From: Lentzea flava
GTDB lineage: Bacteria > Actinomycetota > Actinomycetes > Mycobacteriales > Pseudonocardiaceae
Length of the DNA: 64,000 nt
Reading direction: 5' to 3'
Assembly: GCF_014648475.1 (NCBI RefSeq)
Contig: NZ_BMRE01000027.1
Span: 44,644 to 108,643 of the forward strand
Below the pieces are notes generated by a model, which did not search any database, was not told the origin of the DNA, and saw nothing but the letters and a program-made list of their open reading frames with translations. The stretch's first letter is position 1. Every line of letters starts with the position of its first letter. The position numbers were made by a program, and so were the translations under genes. Shown here in pieces: positions 27,225 through 35,495 of this stretch.

Positions 27225-28080
27225 CACGCTCGACAAGGTCGGCGCGGGCCTCGACGCGCTGGACGCACCCGTCGAGGCGCAGAAGCCGCCGTTGTGGCGC
27301 CGGTTCGTGAAGACGGGCGTGCCACCGATCATCGCCTTCGCCCTGCTCCTCGGCGTGTGGCAGGCGTTGTGGGCCTCGGCCCTGCTGCCGGAGTTCCAGC
27401 TGCCCGCACCGGTCAACGTGTGGAACGAGCTGATCCGCAGCATCGGCACCGGTGAGGCGTTCAGCGTCCTGTGGACCTCGTTGCACCGCGCGGTGTTCGG
27501 GTTCATCGCGGCGGTGCTGATCGCGACGCCGCTGGGCTTGCTGGTCGCCAAGGTCCGGGTGGTGCGCGCGGCGATCGGGTCGTTGCTGACCGGTCTGCAG
27601 TCACTTCCTTCGGTGGCCTGGGTTCCGGCCGCAATCCTGTGGTTCGGCGTGACGCCCTCGACGATCTACTTCGTGGTGCTGATGGGCTCGGTGCCGTCGA
27701 TCGCCAACGGCCTGGTCGCCGGCATCGACCAGATTCCGCCCCTGCTGCCACGGGTCGGGCGCGCTCTGGGCGCCGGCCGGCTGGCTTCGGCACGCCACAT
27801 CCTGCTGCCCGCGGCCCTGCCCGGCTATTTGGCGGGTCTCAAGCAGGGCTGGGCGTTCTCGTGGCGGTCGCTGATGGCCGCGGAGATCATCGCGACGTCG
27901 CCCCAGCTCGGCACCGGGCTCGGGCAGTACCTGCACAACGGGTCGTCGTTGAACGACATCAACATGGTGATCGCGGCGATCTTCCTGATCCTGTTGGTGG
28001 GCATCGGAATCGAGCTGCTGCTGTTCCGCCCGTTGGAGCGCGCCGTGCTGCGGGCCCGTGGACTGACGGGAGCGCTGTGA
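27208..28080 (+). CDS. ABC transporter permease (SsuC-like)
   Basis: 290 residues with about six membrane segments (PPIIAFALLLGVWQALW, AVFGFIAAVLIATPLGLLV, ...) and the EAA-type cytoplasmic loop GRALGAGRLASARHILLPAALPGYLAGLKQGWAFSW of the BPD_transp_1 family. It forms the membrane channel for the adjacent ATPase and lipoprotein. GTG 27208 starts inside the end of the ATPase gene. Its stop overlaps the chelatase start (GTGA). Confidence 0.92.
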   Translation: MATPSDTLDKVGAGLDALDAPVEAQKPPLWRRFVKTGVPPIIAFALLLGVWQALWASALLPEFQLPAPVNVWNELIRSIGTGEAFSVLWTSLHRAVFGFIAAVLIATPLGLLVAKVRVVRAAIGSLLTGLQSLPSVAWVPAAILWFGVTPSTIYFVVLMGSVPSIANGLVAGIDQIPPLLPRVGRALGAGRLASARHILLPAALPGYLAGLKQGWAFSWRSLMAAEIIATSPQLGTGLGQYLHNGSSLNDINMVIAAIFLILLVGIGIELLLFRPLERAVLRARGLTGAL

Positions 28081-28784
28081 CTTCCTTCGGGATTCCGCTT
28101 GTCGCTGTCGCCCATGGCAGTCGAGATCCCCGATCGGCCGCGTCGATCCACGCGTTGCTGGACGTCGTGCGGTCGTTGCGGCCGGACCTCGACGTGCGCG
28201 GCTGCTTCCTGGACCTGTGCGCGCCCCGGCTGAGCGACGTGCTGCGCGGACCTGCGATCGTCGTACCTTTGTTGCTGGGCAAGGCTTATCACGCACGCGT
28301 CGACGTCCCGGCCGCGGTCGCCGAGTCCCGTGTTCCCGCGGTCGTCTCCGACGTGCTGGGCCCGGACCCACGACTGGAGTCGGCCGCGCTGCGACGGCTG
28401 TCCGAGGCCGGGGTTTCGTTCGGCGACCGGTCGTTGGGCGTGGTGCTGGCAGGTGCCGGGTCGTCACACGGGCCCGCGAACGAAGCCGTGGCAAGCGTTG
28501 CCCGGCGGTGGGCTCGGGAGTCCGGGTGGGCCGGGGTGGAGGCGGCGTTCGCGTCGATCGCCTCGCCGACCGTGCCTTCGGCGATCGAGCGGTTGCGTGC
28601 GAAGGGTGCCACGCGGATCGCCGTCGCGTCGTGGTTCCTCGCGCCGGGGCTGTTGCCGGACAAGGTCGCCTCGCTGGCGGGTGATGCCGTGGTGGCGCGG
28701 CCGTTGGGGGAGGACGTCGAGGTGGCGCAGTTGGTGTTGGACCGGTACGACGAGGCCCTCGCACGCCAGTCGGTGGCTGCCTAG
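28077..28784 (+). CDS. sirohydrochlorin chelatase (CbiX/SirB-like)
   Basis: 235 residues, two tandem chelatase half-domains. The first begins VAVAHGSRDPRSAASIH, with the conserved His of the AHGSRD motif, and has VVPLLLGKAYHARVDVP with the second His; the second half has VVLAGAGSSHGPANEAV and ASWFLAPGLLPDKV. The family inserts Fe2+ (or Co2+) into sirohydrochlorin to make sirohaem, the cofactor of the sulfite reductase at the head of this operon. M. tuberculosis has the same neighbour (Rv2393). GTG 28077 overlaps the permease stop. Confidence 0.9.
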   Translation: MTSFGIPLVAVAHGSRDPRSAASIHALLDVVRSLRPDLDVRGCFLDLCAPRLSDVLRGPAIVVPLLLGKAYHARVDVPAAVAESRVPAVVSDVLGPDPRLESAALRRLSEAGVSFGDRSLGVVLAGAGSSHGPANEAVASVARRWARESGWAGVEAAFASIASPTVPSAIERLRAKGATRIAVASWFLAPGLLPDKVASLAGDAVVARPLGEDVEVAQLVLDRYDEALARQSVAA

Positions 28785-28842
28785 CCGGGATGGCTTGATC
28801 ACCCGAACGGGAATTGTCGGTGGTACCTGCGATCCTGTTTGG

Positions 28843-29349
28843 ATGCATATGTTCGTCGACGAGACCGAACGCGGAGGGCACCTGCTGGCCGCGACGCTCG
28901 TCGCTCCCGCCGCACTGCACTCGACCCGGTCGCTGATGCGGAGTCTTCTCCTGCCAGGTGAGCGGCGCGTGCACTTCAAATCCGAGAAGGACAGCCGCCG
29001 CAAGTTCATCGTGTCGCGCATCGTCGAGCGGTCTTTTGAAGTAGTGGTGTTGTCAGGCAGCGAAAAGGGCGACGCCGCACGTGGCGTCCTGCTCGAAAGG
29101 CTGGTGACGGAGGCAATCGACCGGGGTGTGAGCAGGCTCGTCCTCGACTCTCGCGATCATGCGAGCAATGGACGTGATCGCGTGGTGCTCGCCCGCACGA
29201 AAGCCCGGGACGCGGGCATCGTCTACGAGCACATCCAGTCGTCAGCAGAGCCGGCGCTCTGGGTGAGCGACGCAGTCGCCTGGTGCTTGGGCGCAGGCGG
29301 GGACTGGGTACGGCGGATCAGCCCCGTGGTGACCCGCATCGAGCCCTGA
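28843..29349 (+). CDS. DUF3800-like protein
   Basis: 168 residues. The start FVDETERGGHLLAATLV, with Asp-Glu on the first strand, followed by RRVHFKSEKDSRRKFIVSRIV, ISRLVLDSRDHASNGRD-like strand-acid signatures and a C-terminal DAVAWCLGAGGDWVRRI helix, resembles DUF3800, a RNase H-like fold of unknown activity that is frequent in accessory regions. ATG 28843 (alternative 28849). No strong ribosome-binding site is visible. It follows the sulfur operon but is not coupled to it. Confidence 0.65.
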   Translation: MHMFVDETERGGHLLAATLVAPAALHSTRSLMRSLLLPGERRVHFKSEKDSRRKFIVSRIVERSFEVVVLSGSEKGDAARGVLLERLVTEAIDRGVSRLVLDSRDHASNGRDRVVLARTKARDAGIVYEHIQSSAEPALWVSDAVAWCLGAGGDWVRRISPVVTRIEP

Positions 29350-29358
29350 ACAGCGCGA

Positions 29359-29395
29359 AGCCCAGGCAGCAACCGTCCGGAAGCGCACCTGGGCT
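29359..29395 (+). terminator. 8-bp hairpin after the DUF3800-like gene
   Basis: AGCCCAGG (29359-29366) and CCTGGGCT (29388-29395) are exact reverse complements, 10 bases after the stop codon, with a 21-base loop. Followed by CACTTCC without a U tract. A weak terminator is plausible. Confidence 0.5.
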
Positions 29396-29419
29396 CACTT
29401 CCTCCACCTAGTGGCAGAG

Positions 29420-29438
29420 GCTATGCACGAAGCATAGC
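29420..29438. promoter_or_regulatory. perfect 7-bp inverted repeat GCTATGC-N5-GCATAGC
   Basis: GCTATGC-ACGAA-GCATAGC, AT-rich compared with the local DNA, about 100 bp upstream of the next gene. Size and spacing are typical of an operator for a dimeric HTH protein, for example the XRE/DUF397 class. It could also be a small terminator stem. Confidence 0.45.
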
Positions 29439-29539
29439 ACATTTGAGCCCAACCGCTCCTGCCCACCTGATTTCCACAATCGCCCCGACCGCAGCCCAAC
29501 CGCGTGATACCACTGCGCAAACGGCACCGGGGGGGCGAC

Positions 29540-29929
29540 GTGACCGACGATCCGACCAGCTACAACCACAGCGCACGCGACGGATTCTTCGACGGCTCCG
29601 CCGACGACATCGAAGACTTCCACAGCGACGACTTCCCGCGCTCGCGTCGCCACTCAGGCCACTACGACCTGTCCGGAGCACCCGCGTGGGTCGTCGCCTT
29701 CACGTGGCTGGGCGCCCTCCTCGCGATGGCCGGCATGGCCGTCTTCTTCTTCGGCGTGCTGGGCGACACGACACCGGACGTCCCAGCGCCGACCGGCTTC
29801 CCGTCGATGCGAGCGGAGCCCGCCACACCAGGCGGACCCGACCTCCGACTGGGCTTCGGCCTGTTCTTCGTCGGCCTGGTCCTCACTGGAATCGGGGCGC
29901 TCGGCCACGCCACCGCACGGCGGCGCTGA
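29540..29929 (+). CDS. small membrane protein with acidic N-terminus
   Basis: 129 residues. GTG 29540 was chosen because a run of seven G lies a few bases upstream; the longer frame to 29504 has no ribosome-binding site. Residues 1-40 are Asp/Ser-rich (VTDDPTSYNHSARDGFFDGSADDIEDFHSDDF) and cytoplasmic by inference; two membrane segments follow (AWVVAFTWLGALLAMAGMAVFFFG and GLFFVGLVLTGIGALGH). The function is unknown. Similar two-helix proteins are common in actinobacteria. Confidence 0.75.
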   Translation: MTDDPTSYNHSARDGFFDGSADDIEDFHSDDFPRSRRHSGHYDLSGAPAWVVAFTWLGALLAMAGMAVFFFGVLGDTTPDVPAPTGFPSMRAEPATPGGPDLRLGFGLFFVGLVLTGIGALGHATARRR

Positions 29930-30088
29930 ACGCGAAACGCCACTTCCGGCCGCCGCCACAAGATCGAATGTGCGCGGCCGTTCGGGCGATGTGAAGTGTG
30001 AACCGTTGACGTGAAACCTACTCATGAGTAGTCAGGTGATTACGCCGCGTGCTGGAAATGTCCCTCGTCCACTCAACGGGGAGAGGCC

Positions 30089-30694
30089 ATGAAGCTAGCC
30101 GGAATCGCATCCCTGCTACTCGTGCTGATGTTCGCGACCAACGCGGAGGCAGCACCGCAAACCGTCACCTACAAGCTCAGGGCCAGTGCGGCCGGGCAGT
30201 CGTCGGACTTCACGCTCGACCAGGGCGTCGACGCGAGTGCTCCCGCGACCGTCGCGCCCAACGGGGCCGTCAAGGTCACCATCGACCCGGCGCCCAACAA
30301 GGTCCCGGCTGAGGCCGGTGGCCGGCAGGTGCGGGAGATCAAGGGGCTCGCGCTCAAGCTGCCGGTGCCCGCCAACTCGAAGTTCCAGTCCGCGTCGCTG
30401 TCCGGCGGTTCCGGGCTCGGTGGCACGCCGACGATCGCCTTGCAGGGCAACGACGTCGTGCTCAGCGTGCCGGGGCCGATCAAGGGCGGCGCCGACTTCG
30501 AGCTGCCGACCGTCACGATCAACCTGCAGGCGGGCGGCACCGGCACGATCACCACGAAGCTGGGCGGCACCAGCTACGACGCGCCCGGCCTCACCTTCAC
30601 CGCCGTCGTCACCGTGATCGGGTTCCCGGTCAACGCCGCCGCGAAGGGCTACCCGGACCCCAACCCCGTGCTGACGACCACGACCATCGGCTGA
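30089..30694 (+). CDS. secreted hypothetical protein, beta-rich
   Basis: 201 residues with a signal peptide (MKLAGIASLLLVLMFATNAEAA). The mature part is a Ser/Gly/Pro-rich series of strands (TVTYKLRASAAGQSSDFTLDQG, VREIKGLALKLPVPANSKFQSASLSGG, TGTITTKLGGTSYDAPGLTF) and resembles the cyclase/dehydratase-like secreted proteins seen in Mycobacterium and relatives. No catalytic residues are identified. ATG 30089 follows GAGAGG at two bases. Single gene. Confidence 0.7.
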   Translation: MKLAGIASLLLVLMFATNAEAAPQTVTYKLRASAAGQSSDFTLDQGVDASAPATVAPNGAVKVTIDPAPNKVPAEAGGRQVREIKGLALKLPVPANSKFQSASLSGGSGLGGTPTIALQGNDVVLSVPGPIKGGADFELPTVTINLQAGGTGTITTKLGGTSYDAPGLTFTAVVTVIGFPVNAAAKGYPDPNPVLTTTTIG

Positions 30695-30765
30695 CCACTG
30701 TGGTGCCCCACCCCCTGCCGGGCATCACGAAGTAGAGCTCGTCTGCCCCGGCTAAGGTCAGCGCC

Positions 30766-31542
30766 ATGGCAGACGAGCTCGTCCATTACGAGGTGCAGCG
30801 TGGCATCGCGACGATCACGCTGGACTCCCCCCACAACCGCAACGCCCTGTCCGCGCAGCTGCGCAGGGAGCTCAAGGAGCACCTGACCGCGGCGAAGCAG
30901 GACGACCAGGTGCGCGTGGTCGTGCTGACCCACACGGGTTCCGTGTTCTGTTCCGGCATGGACCTCAAGGAGGCCGCCGGCGCGAGCGCGGGAGACCAGG
31001 GCGTCAACGAGTTCCCCGCGATCCTCGAGCAGATCTGGACCAGCCCCAAGCCGGTCGTGGCCGCGCTCAAGGGGCCGGCCCGCGCGGGTGGCGTCGGCAT
31101 CGTCGCGGCCTGCGACATCGCGATCGCCGCGCACGAGGCGACGTTCGCGTTCAGCGAGGTCAGGATCGGGGTCGTGCCCGCGGTCATCTCGGTCACCGTG
31201 CTGCCCCGCCTGCTCCCCCGCCAGGCCCACGAGCTTTTCCTCACCGGCGAGACCTTCGACGCCAACCGCGCCAAGGAGATCGGCCTGCTCAACTCCGCGG
31301 TGCCCGTCGACGGCGTCGACGCCGAGGTCCGCCGCTACACCGACATGCTCGCCCTCGGCGCGCCCAACGCCCTCGCCGCCACCAAGGAGATGCTGCAGCA
31401 GGAGCGGTCCACGAACCTCGGCGAGGTCTTCGCGGACATGCTCAAGCTGTCGGCGCAGCACTTCGGCGGGCCGGAGGGCCAGGAGGGCATCGCCGCGTTC
31501 AAGGAGAAGCGCAAGCCCTCCTGGGTGCCTGCCGAGGGCTAG
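30766..31542 (+). CDS. enoyl-CoA hydratase/isomerase family protein
   Basis: 258 residues of the crotonase fold. The oxyanion motif is GSVFCSGMDLKEA and the second conserved block AALKGPARAGGVGIVAACDIAIAAHEATFAFSEVRIGVVPA, where the first catalytic Glu of hydratases (E in the A-G-G-G-x-E region) is replaced and the second falls in FSEVRIG. Some members act in beta-oxidation, others as isomerases or decarboxylases, so the substrate is open. The last four bases overlap the convergent DUF2690 gene. Confidence 0.88.
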   Translation: MADELVHYEVQRGIATITLDSPHNRNALSAQLRRELKEHLTAAKQDDQVRVVVLTHTGSVFCSGMDLKEAAGASAGDQGVNEFPAILEQIWTSPKPVVAALKGPARAGGVGIVAACDIAIAAHEATFAFSEVRIGVVPAVISVTVLPRLLPRQAHELFLTGETFDANRAKEIGLLNSAVPVDGVDAEVRRYTDMLALGAPNALAATKEMLQQERSTNLGEVFADMLKLSAQHFGGPEGQEGIAAFKEKRKPSWVPAEG

Positions 31543-31955
31543 AACCAGCCCGTGCACTCGATCACGCCCTGCGAGGAGCCGCAGGCGCGCATCACCTTGC
31601 CGTCGTTCTTGAACGGCTCGGTGTACTTCGCGGTGCCCGAGTCGATCCGCGTGTACCCGAGGAACCCCTCGTGCTCGTTGGCCGAGGGGTCCTTGCGGTC
31701 GGTCCAGATCTCCTCGCCGGGCGTGCCGTAGGAGATGCGGCCCCACGCGCACTTGGACTTGTTCGACGCGCGCAGCTCGATCACGCGGCCGTTCTGCATC
31801 GTCACCGGGTTGTCGCCGTCGATCGTGTCGAACGGCGTGAAGGGTTCCTCCTGCGAGCAGTCGGGGTCACCGGCGAACGACACGGCGGGGCAGAACACAC
31901 CGACAACCAGCACGACACCGAGCACACAGCTCAGGCGACGGAATTGCGTTCCCAT
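31539..31955 (-). CDS. secreted DUF2690 family protein
   Basis: 138 residues: a signal peptide (MGTQFRRLSCVLGVVLVVGVFCPAVSFA) and a mature domain with NGRVIELRASNKSKCAWGRISYGTPGEEIWTDR, the core of DUF2690. This domain is common in secreted or membrane-anchored actinobacterial proteins of unknown role. Cys residues at mature positions could form disulfides. ATG 31955; the longer frame lacks a ribosome-binding site. It lies downstream of the RNase/barstar trio on the same strand, 43 bases after barstar. Confidence 0.8.
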   Translation of the reverse strand: MGTQFRRLSCVLGVVLVVGVFCPAVSFAGDPDCSQEEPFTPFDTIDGDNPVTMQNGRVIELRASNKSKCAWGRISYGTPGEEIWTDRKDPSANEHEGFLGYTRIDSGTAKYTEPFKNDGKVMRACGSSQGVIECTGWF

Positions 31956-31998
31956 GGAGCTGCACTGTCCACTCCGGACGGCAGAAGCGCAGCCCAAG

Positions 31999-32262
31999 TC
32001 ACCGTTCCGTGCGAATGACGCGCAGTTTCCGGTCACCTGATTCAGCGGTCCGTTTCGCAGCGTCACGTAGCACGTCCGCCACGGCCGAGTCCAGGTTCGC
32101 GGGCACGACCAGCACGTATTCGCCCTCGGGCAACCACGAGAGATCGGTCAGGCTGTCGTACAACGCGTCGAGGTTCTGCCCGAACCAGTCCGGAAAGTCG
32201 AGCGCCTCGGCAATCGCCGAGATCGCCGCCGACTTTTCCGAAACGAGAATGTGCCGTTTCAT
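31999..32262 (-). CDS. barstar family ribonuclease inhibitor
   Basis: 87 residues. The inhibitory helix motif FPDWFGQNLDALYDSLTDL (residues about 23-41) is the barstar hallmark; the acidic residues there plug the active site of barnase/RNase Sa-type enzymes. The start ATG 32262 overlaps the RNase stop as ATGA, giving stoichiometric co-translation. It has no signal peptide, so it protects the cytoplasm from the secreted RNase made by the neighbouring gene. Confidence 0.93.
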   Translation of the reverse strand: MKRHILVSEKSAAISAIAEALDFPDWFGQNLDALYDSLTDLSWLPEGEYVLVVPANLDSAVADVLRDAAKRTAESGDRKLRVIRTER

Positions 32263-32708
32263 TTCTTCACGTCCACGACGACGAACGTCGAATAGTGGTC
32301 GCCGGTGTAGAAGACTTCTTTTTCCGAACCGGTCACGAGCCGGCGCGCGCCGCGGTCGGGACTGCCCGGCGTCGGCACCGTGTACTCCTTGTAGTACCCG
32401 GACTTCCGCTGCGGCAGCCGCTTCTCCCGGTTCTCGAACGTCACGCCGTCGTTGCGCGGGTACGGGAACGGGCCGTTCGACTCGATCAGCTTCCACGTCG
32501 CACCGGCCTCGGCGGGCAGCTTCGACAGGGCCGTGATCTCCAGGCCCGAGTCGGCGCCGGGCACGGTCGCCGCATCGGCGGCACTCGTGACCACCGGCTT
32601 CGTGGTCTCGGGAGGCGGTGCAGACGTGTTGCCCTTGACGAACCACCCGATCACGACCAGAGCGAAGAGCCCGACCAGTGCGACGGTCAGGCGACGACCA
32701 GGACTCAC
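32259..32708 (-). CDS. guanyl-specific ribonuclease (RNase Sa/barnase family), membrane-anchored or secreted
   Basis: 149 residues. An N-terminal hydrophobic segment (LTVALVGLFALVVIGWFV) and a Pro/Ala-rich linker precede an RNase Sa-type domain. The catalytic residues of RNase Sa are retained: Glu in GYYKEYTV, Arg in GARRLVTG and His in GDHYSTF; FENREKRLP is the usual substrate loop. GTG 32708 overlaps the stop of the small membrane protein gene (GTGA). The hydrophobic segment lacks an obvious signal peptidase site, so it may stay anchored. Confidence 0.92.
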   Translation of the reverse strand: MSPGRRLTVALVGLFALVVIGWFVKGNTSAPPPETTKPVVTSAADAATVPGADSGLEITALSKLPAEAGATWKLIESNGPFPYPRNDGVTFENREKRLPQRKSGYYKEYTVPTPGSPDRGARRLVTGSEKEVFYTGDHYSTFVVVDVKK

Positions 32709-32923
32709 GCGGCGACCTTCTCGGGCTCGGGTTCGGGCTCGGGGGTCGCGTCGGCGCCGGAAGCCGGGTTCTTCGCACCCCAGTCAGCGACGCGGTCGAT
32801 CAGCCGCGCCACGCCCAGGCAGAGCGGCAACACCACGATCATCACGACGGGGAACTGCACGGCGACGGGCAGCTGCACGACCCACAGCTCGACCCCGTCC
32901 CACCACTGCACCAGCCAGTCCAC
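32705..32923 (-). CDS. small membrane protein heading the RNase/barstar operon
   Basis: 72 residues from GTG 32923. One long membrane segment (VAVQFPVVMIVVLPLCLGVA) is followed by a cytoplasmic or extracellular tail (PASGADATPEPEPEPEKVAA) rich in Pro and Glu. It overlaps the RNase start by four bases. The family is unknown to me; tight coupling suggests a role with the RNase, such as anchoring or export. Confidence 0.7.
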   Translation of the reverse strand: MDWLVQWWDGVELWVVQLPVAVQFPVVMIVVLPLCLGVARLIDRVADWGAKNPASGADATPEPEPEPEKVAA

Positions 32924-32993
32924 CCGCCCGACTCTAGTCTCGTGACGGGTGTCACGGCATTTGACCAGGCAACCGGTCGGTATGTTGCGAACC

Positions 32994-33962
32994 ATGTTCG
33001 CCGTTTACGCAGCAGAACCCAGTCCCGAGAACCCGCTGGCCTCGCTTCGCGTCGGCGAGCGCCCCGAGCCCGAGGTCCCGAACGGGTGGGTGCGCGTCGC
33101 GGTCAAGGCGGCCAGCCTCAACATGCACGACCTGTGGACGTTGCGCGGCGTCGGCATCAAGCCGGAGCAGTTCCCGATGATCCTGGGCTGCGACGGCGCC
33201 GGCACCCTCGACGACGGCACCGAGGTGGTGCTGCACTCGGTCATCGGCGACCCGGACTGGTCGGGTGAGGAGACGCTCGACCCGAAGCGCACGCTGCTCA
33301 CCGAGAAGCACCAGGGCACGTTCGCCGACTACGTGGTCGTGCCCGCCCGCAACGCGCTGCCCAAGCCTGCCGACCTGACGTTCGCCGAGGCCGCCTGCAT
33401 GGGCACGGCGTGGCTCACGGCGTACCGGATGCTGTTCGTGAAGTCCGGCCTGCGCCCCGGCCAGACGATGCTCGTGCAGGGCGCGTCGGGTGGCGTGTCG
33501 ACCGCGCTGATCCAGCTGGGCCGTGCCGCCGGTTTCCGCGTCTGGGTCACCGGCCGCACCGAGGAGAAGCGCGCACTGGCCACGGCGCTGGGCGCCCACG
33601 AGACGTTCGAGTCCGGTGCGCGCCTGCCCGAACGGGTGGACGCGGTGTTCGAGACCGTCGGCAAGGCCACCTGGTCGCACTCGATGAAGGCGCTCAAGCC
33701 CGGCGGCATCGTCGTGATCTCCGGTGCGACGTCCGGTGACGCGACGGCGGCCGAGCTGCAGCGGCTGTTCTTCCTGCAGCTGCGCGTGGTCGGCTCGACC
33801 ATGGGCACGCGCGAGGAGCTGGGCGACCTGATGCGGTTCTGCGCGCTCAACGGGCTCAAGCCGCAGATCGGCGCTGAGCTCAAGTTCGAGGACGCCGAGC
33901 AGGGCCTTCGCTCGATGCTGGAGGGCGAGACCGCCGGGAAGATCGTCTTCACCCGCCCGTAA
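32994..33962 (+). CDS. zinc-type alcohol dehydrogenase-like oxidoreductase (MDR, quinone reductase-like)
   Basis: 322 residues of the medium-chain dehydrogenase/reductase superfamily. The NAD(P)-binding region QGASGGVSTALIQLGRAAGFRVWVTGRTEEK is clear, preceded by GCDGAGTL and ENPLASLRVGERPEPEVPNGWVRVAVKAASLNMHDL. The Cys ligands of the structural zinc lobe are missing, as in quinone-reductase and MDR-type enoyl reductases. ATG 32994 chosen over 32982. The substrate is unknown. Confidence 0.87.
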   Translation: MFAVYAAEPSPENPLASLRVGERPEPEVPNGWVRVAVKAASLNMHDLWTLRGVGIKPEQFPMILGCDGAGTLDDGTEVVLHSVIGDPDWSGEETLDPKRTLLTEKHQGTFADYVVVPARNALPKPADLTFAEAACMGTAWLTAYRMLFVKSGLRPGQTMLVQGASGGVSTALIQLGRAAGFRVWVTGRTEEKRALATALGAHETFESGARLPERVDAVFETVGKATWSHSMKALKPGGIVVISGATSGDATAAELQRLFFLQLRVVGSTMGTREELGDLMRFCALNGLKPQIGAELKFEDAEQGLRSMLEGETAGKIVFTRP

Positions 33963-34073
33963 ACAGGAAAAGATTCCAAAAATCGCTCACTTGATTGGTG
34001 GGTTCGAACAAACCGCGTGACAGTTGACGCACGTAGGTTCGCCCGGACCCACCTTCATCAAGGGAGCTGAAGC

Positions 34074-35495
34074 ATGAGTACGGCGCAGGGCGTCTTCCGG
34101 CGCAAGCCCATCGACCAGATCGCGGAGGACTCCGGCGACGGGCTCACCAGAACACTGGGCCTGTGGCAGCTGACCGCGATCGGCATCGGCGGCATCATCG
34201 GCGCTGGCATCTTCTCGCTGGCGGGCGCCGTGGCGAACAAGACGGCGGGTCCCGCCGTGCTGATCTCGTTCCTCGTGGCCGGTGTCGCGAGCGCCGCGGC
34301 GGCGTTCTCCTACGCGGAGTTCGCCGGCCTGATCCCCAAGGCGGGCAGCGCCTACACCTACGGCTACGCGGTTCTGGGCGAGATCGTCGGCTGGTTCATC
34401 GGCTGGGACCTGTTGCTGGAGTACACGGCGATCGTGGCGGTGGTCGCGATCGGCATCTCCGGCTACTTCACGGAACTGCTGTCGCTGCTCAACATCCATC
34501 TGCCGCAATGGATGCTGGGCGCGCCGGGCACCGAAGGCCAGGGCGTCGAACCGGGAAGTTACAAGGTCAACCTGTTCGCGGTGATCCTCTGCCTGCTGAT
34601 CGCGTACGTGCTGAACCTCGGCATGAAGAACGCGGCACGGTTCGAGACCACGCTGGTGTACCTGAAGATCGCCGTGGTGCTGCTGGTGATCGTCGTCGGG
34701 GTCTTCCACATCGACACCGACAACTACAACCCGTTCTTCCCCTTCGGACTGTCCGGTGCTTTCACCGGCGCCGCAACGGTCTTCTTCGCGGTGTTCGGTT
34801 ACGACGCGATGAGCACGGCCGCCGAGGAGTCGAAGGACTCGCAGCGGCACATGCCCAAGGCGATCATCTACTCGCTGGCGATCTCGATGGTCCTGTACGT
34901 GCTGGCCTGCCTCGTGCTGACCGGCATGGTCAACTACAAGGACGTCGACGCGGAAAGCGCGTTCGCCACGGCGTTCGCGGACATCGGCTTCCACTGGCTC
35001 GGCATCATCATCAGCGTCGGTGCGATCCTCGGCATCACGACCGTGCTCTTCACGTTCCTCCTGGGCGCGGCCAGGGTCGGCTACTCGATGAGCCGCGACG
35101 GCCTGCTGCCGCAGTGGTTCGCGAAGACGCACCCGGTGAAGCACGTGCCGTCGCGCATCACGTGGGTGCTGGGCATCGCCTCCGCGGTCATCGCCGGGTT
35201 CCTGCCGATCGCCGAGGCCGCCGAGCTCACCAACATCGGCATCCTGCTGGCGTTCGTCGTCGTCTGCGTCGCCGTGATCGTGTTGCGCTACAAGCAACCC
35301 GACCTGCCGCGCACGTTCAGGACGCCGGGCATGCCCATCGTGCCGATCATCGGTGTGGTGTTCTCGGTCTGGCTGATCACCTTCCTCACCCCGGAGACCT
35401 GGCTGCGGTTCGCGATCTGGTTCGCGATCGGCATGGTGATCTACTTCGCCTACTCGAGGCGCAACTCCGTCATGCAGCAGCAGTCCAAGCGCTGA
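34074..35495 (+). CDS. APC family amino acid permease
   Basis: 473 residues with about twelve membrane segments. The first segment GLWQLTAIGIGGIIGAGIFSLAG carries the conserved GIGxIIGAGIF backbone-binding motif of APC transporters, and FGYDAMSTAAEESKDSQRHMPKAI is the usual cytoplasmic loop of the cationic amino acid (CAT) group. It probably imports a basic or small neutral amino acid. ATG 34074 follows AAGGGAGC. The last 26 bases overlap the convergent DUF885 gene. Confidence 0.9.
   Translation: MSTAQGVFRRKPIDQIAEDSGDGLTRTLGLWQLTAIGIGGIIGAGIFSLAGAVANKTAGPAVLISFLVAGVASAAAAFSYAEFAGLIPKAGSAYTYGYAVLGEIVGWFIGWDLLLEYTAIVAVVAIGISGYFTELLSLLNIHLPQWMLGAPGTEGQGVEPGSYKVNLFAVILCLLIAYVLNLGMKNAARFETTLVYLKIAVVLLVIVVGVFHIDTDNYNPFFPFGLSGAFTGAATVFFAVFGYDAMSTAAEESKDSQRHMPKAIIYSLAISMVLYVLACLVLTGMVNYKDVDAESAFATAFADIGFHWLGIIISVGAILGITTVLFTFLLGAARVGYSMSRDGLLPQWFAKTHPVKHVPSRITWVLGIASAVIAGFLPIAEAAELTNIGILLAFVVVCVAVIVLRYKQPDLPRTFRTPGMPIVPIIGVVFSVWLITFLTPETWLRFAIWFAIGMVIYFAYSRRNSVMQQQSKR

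Noticed and set aside
33987..35297. Long antisense frame opposite the amino acid permease
   Set aside because: His/Asp/Arg-rich low-complexity translation with no homology-like motif; opposite a typical APC permease.
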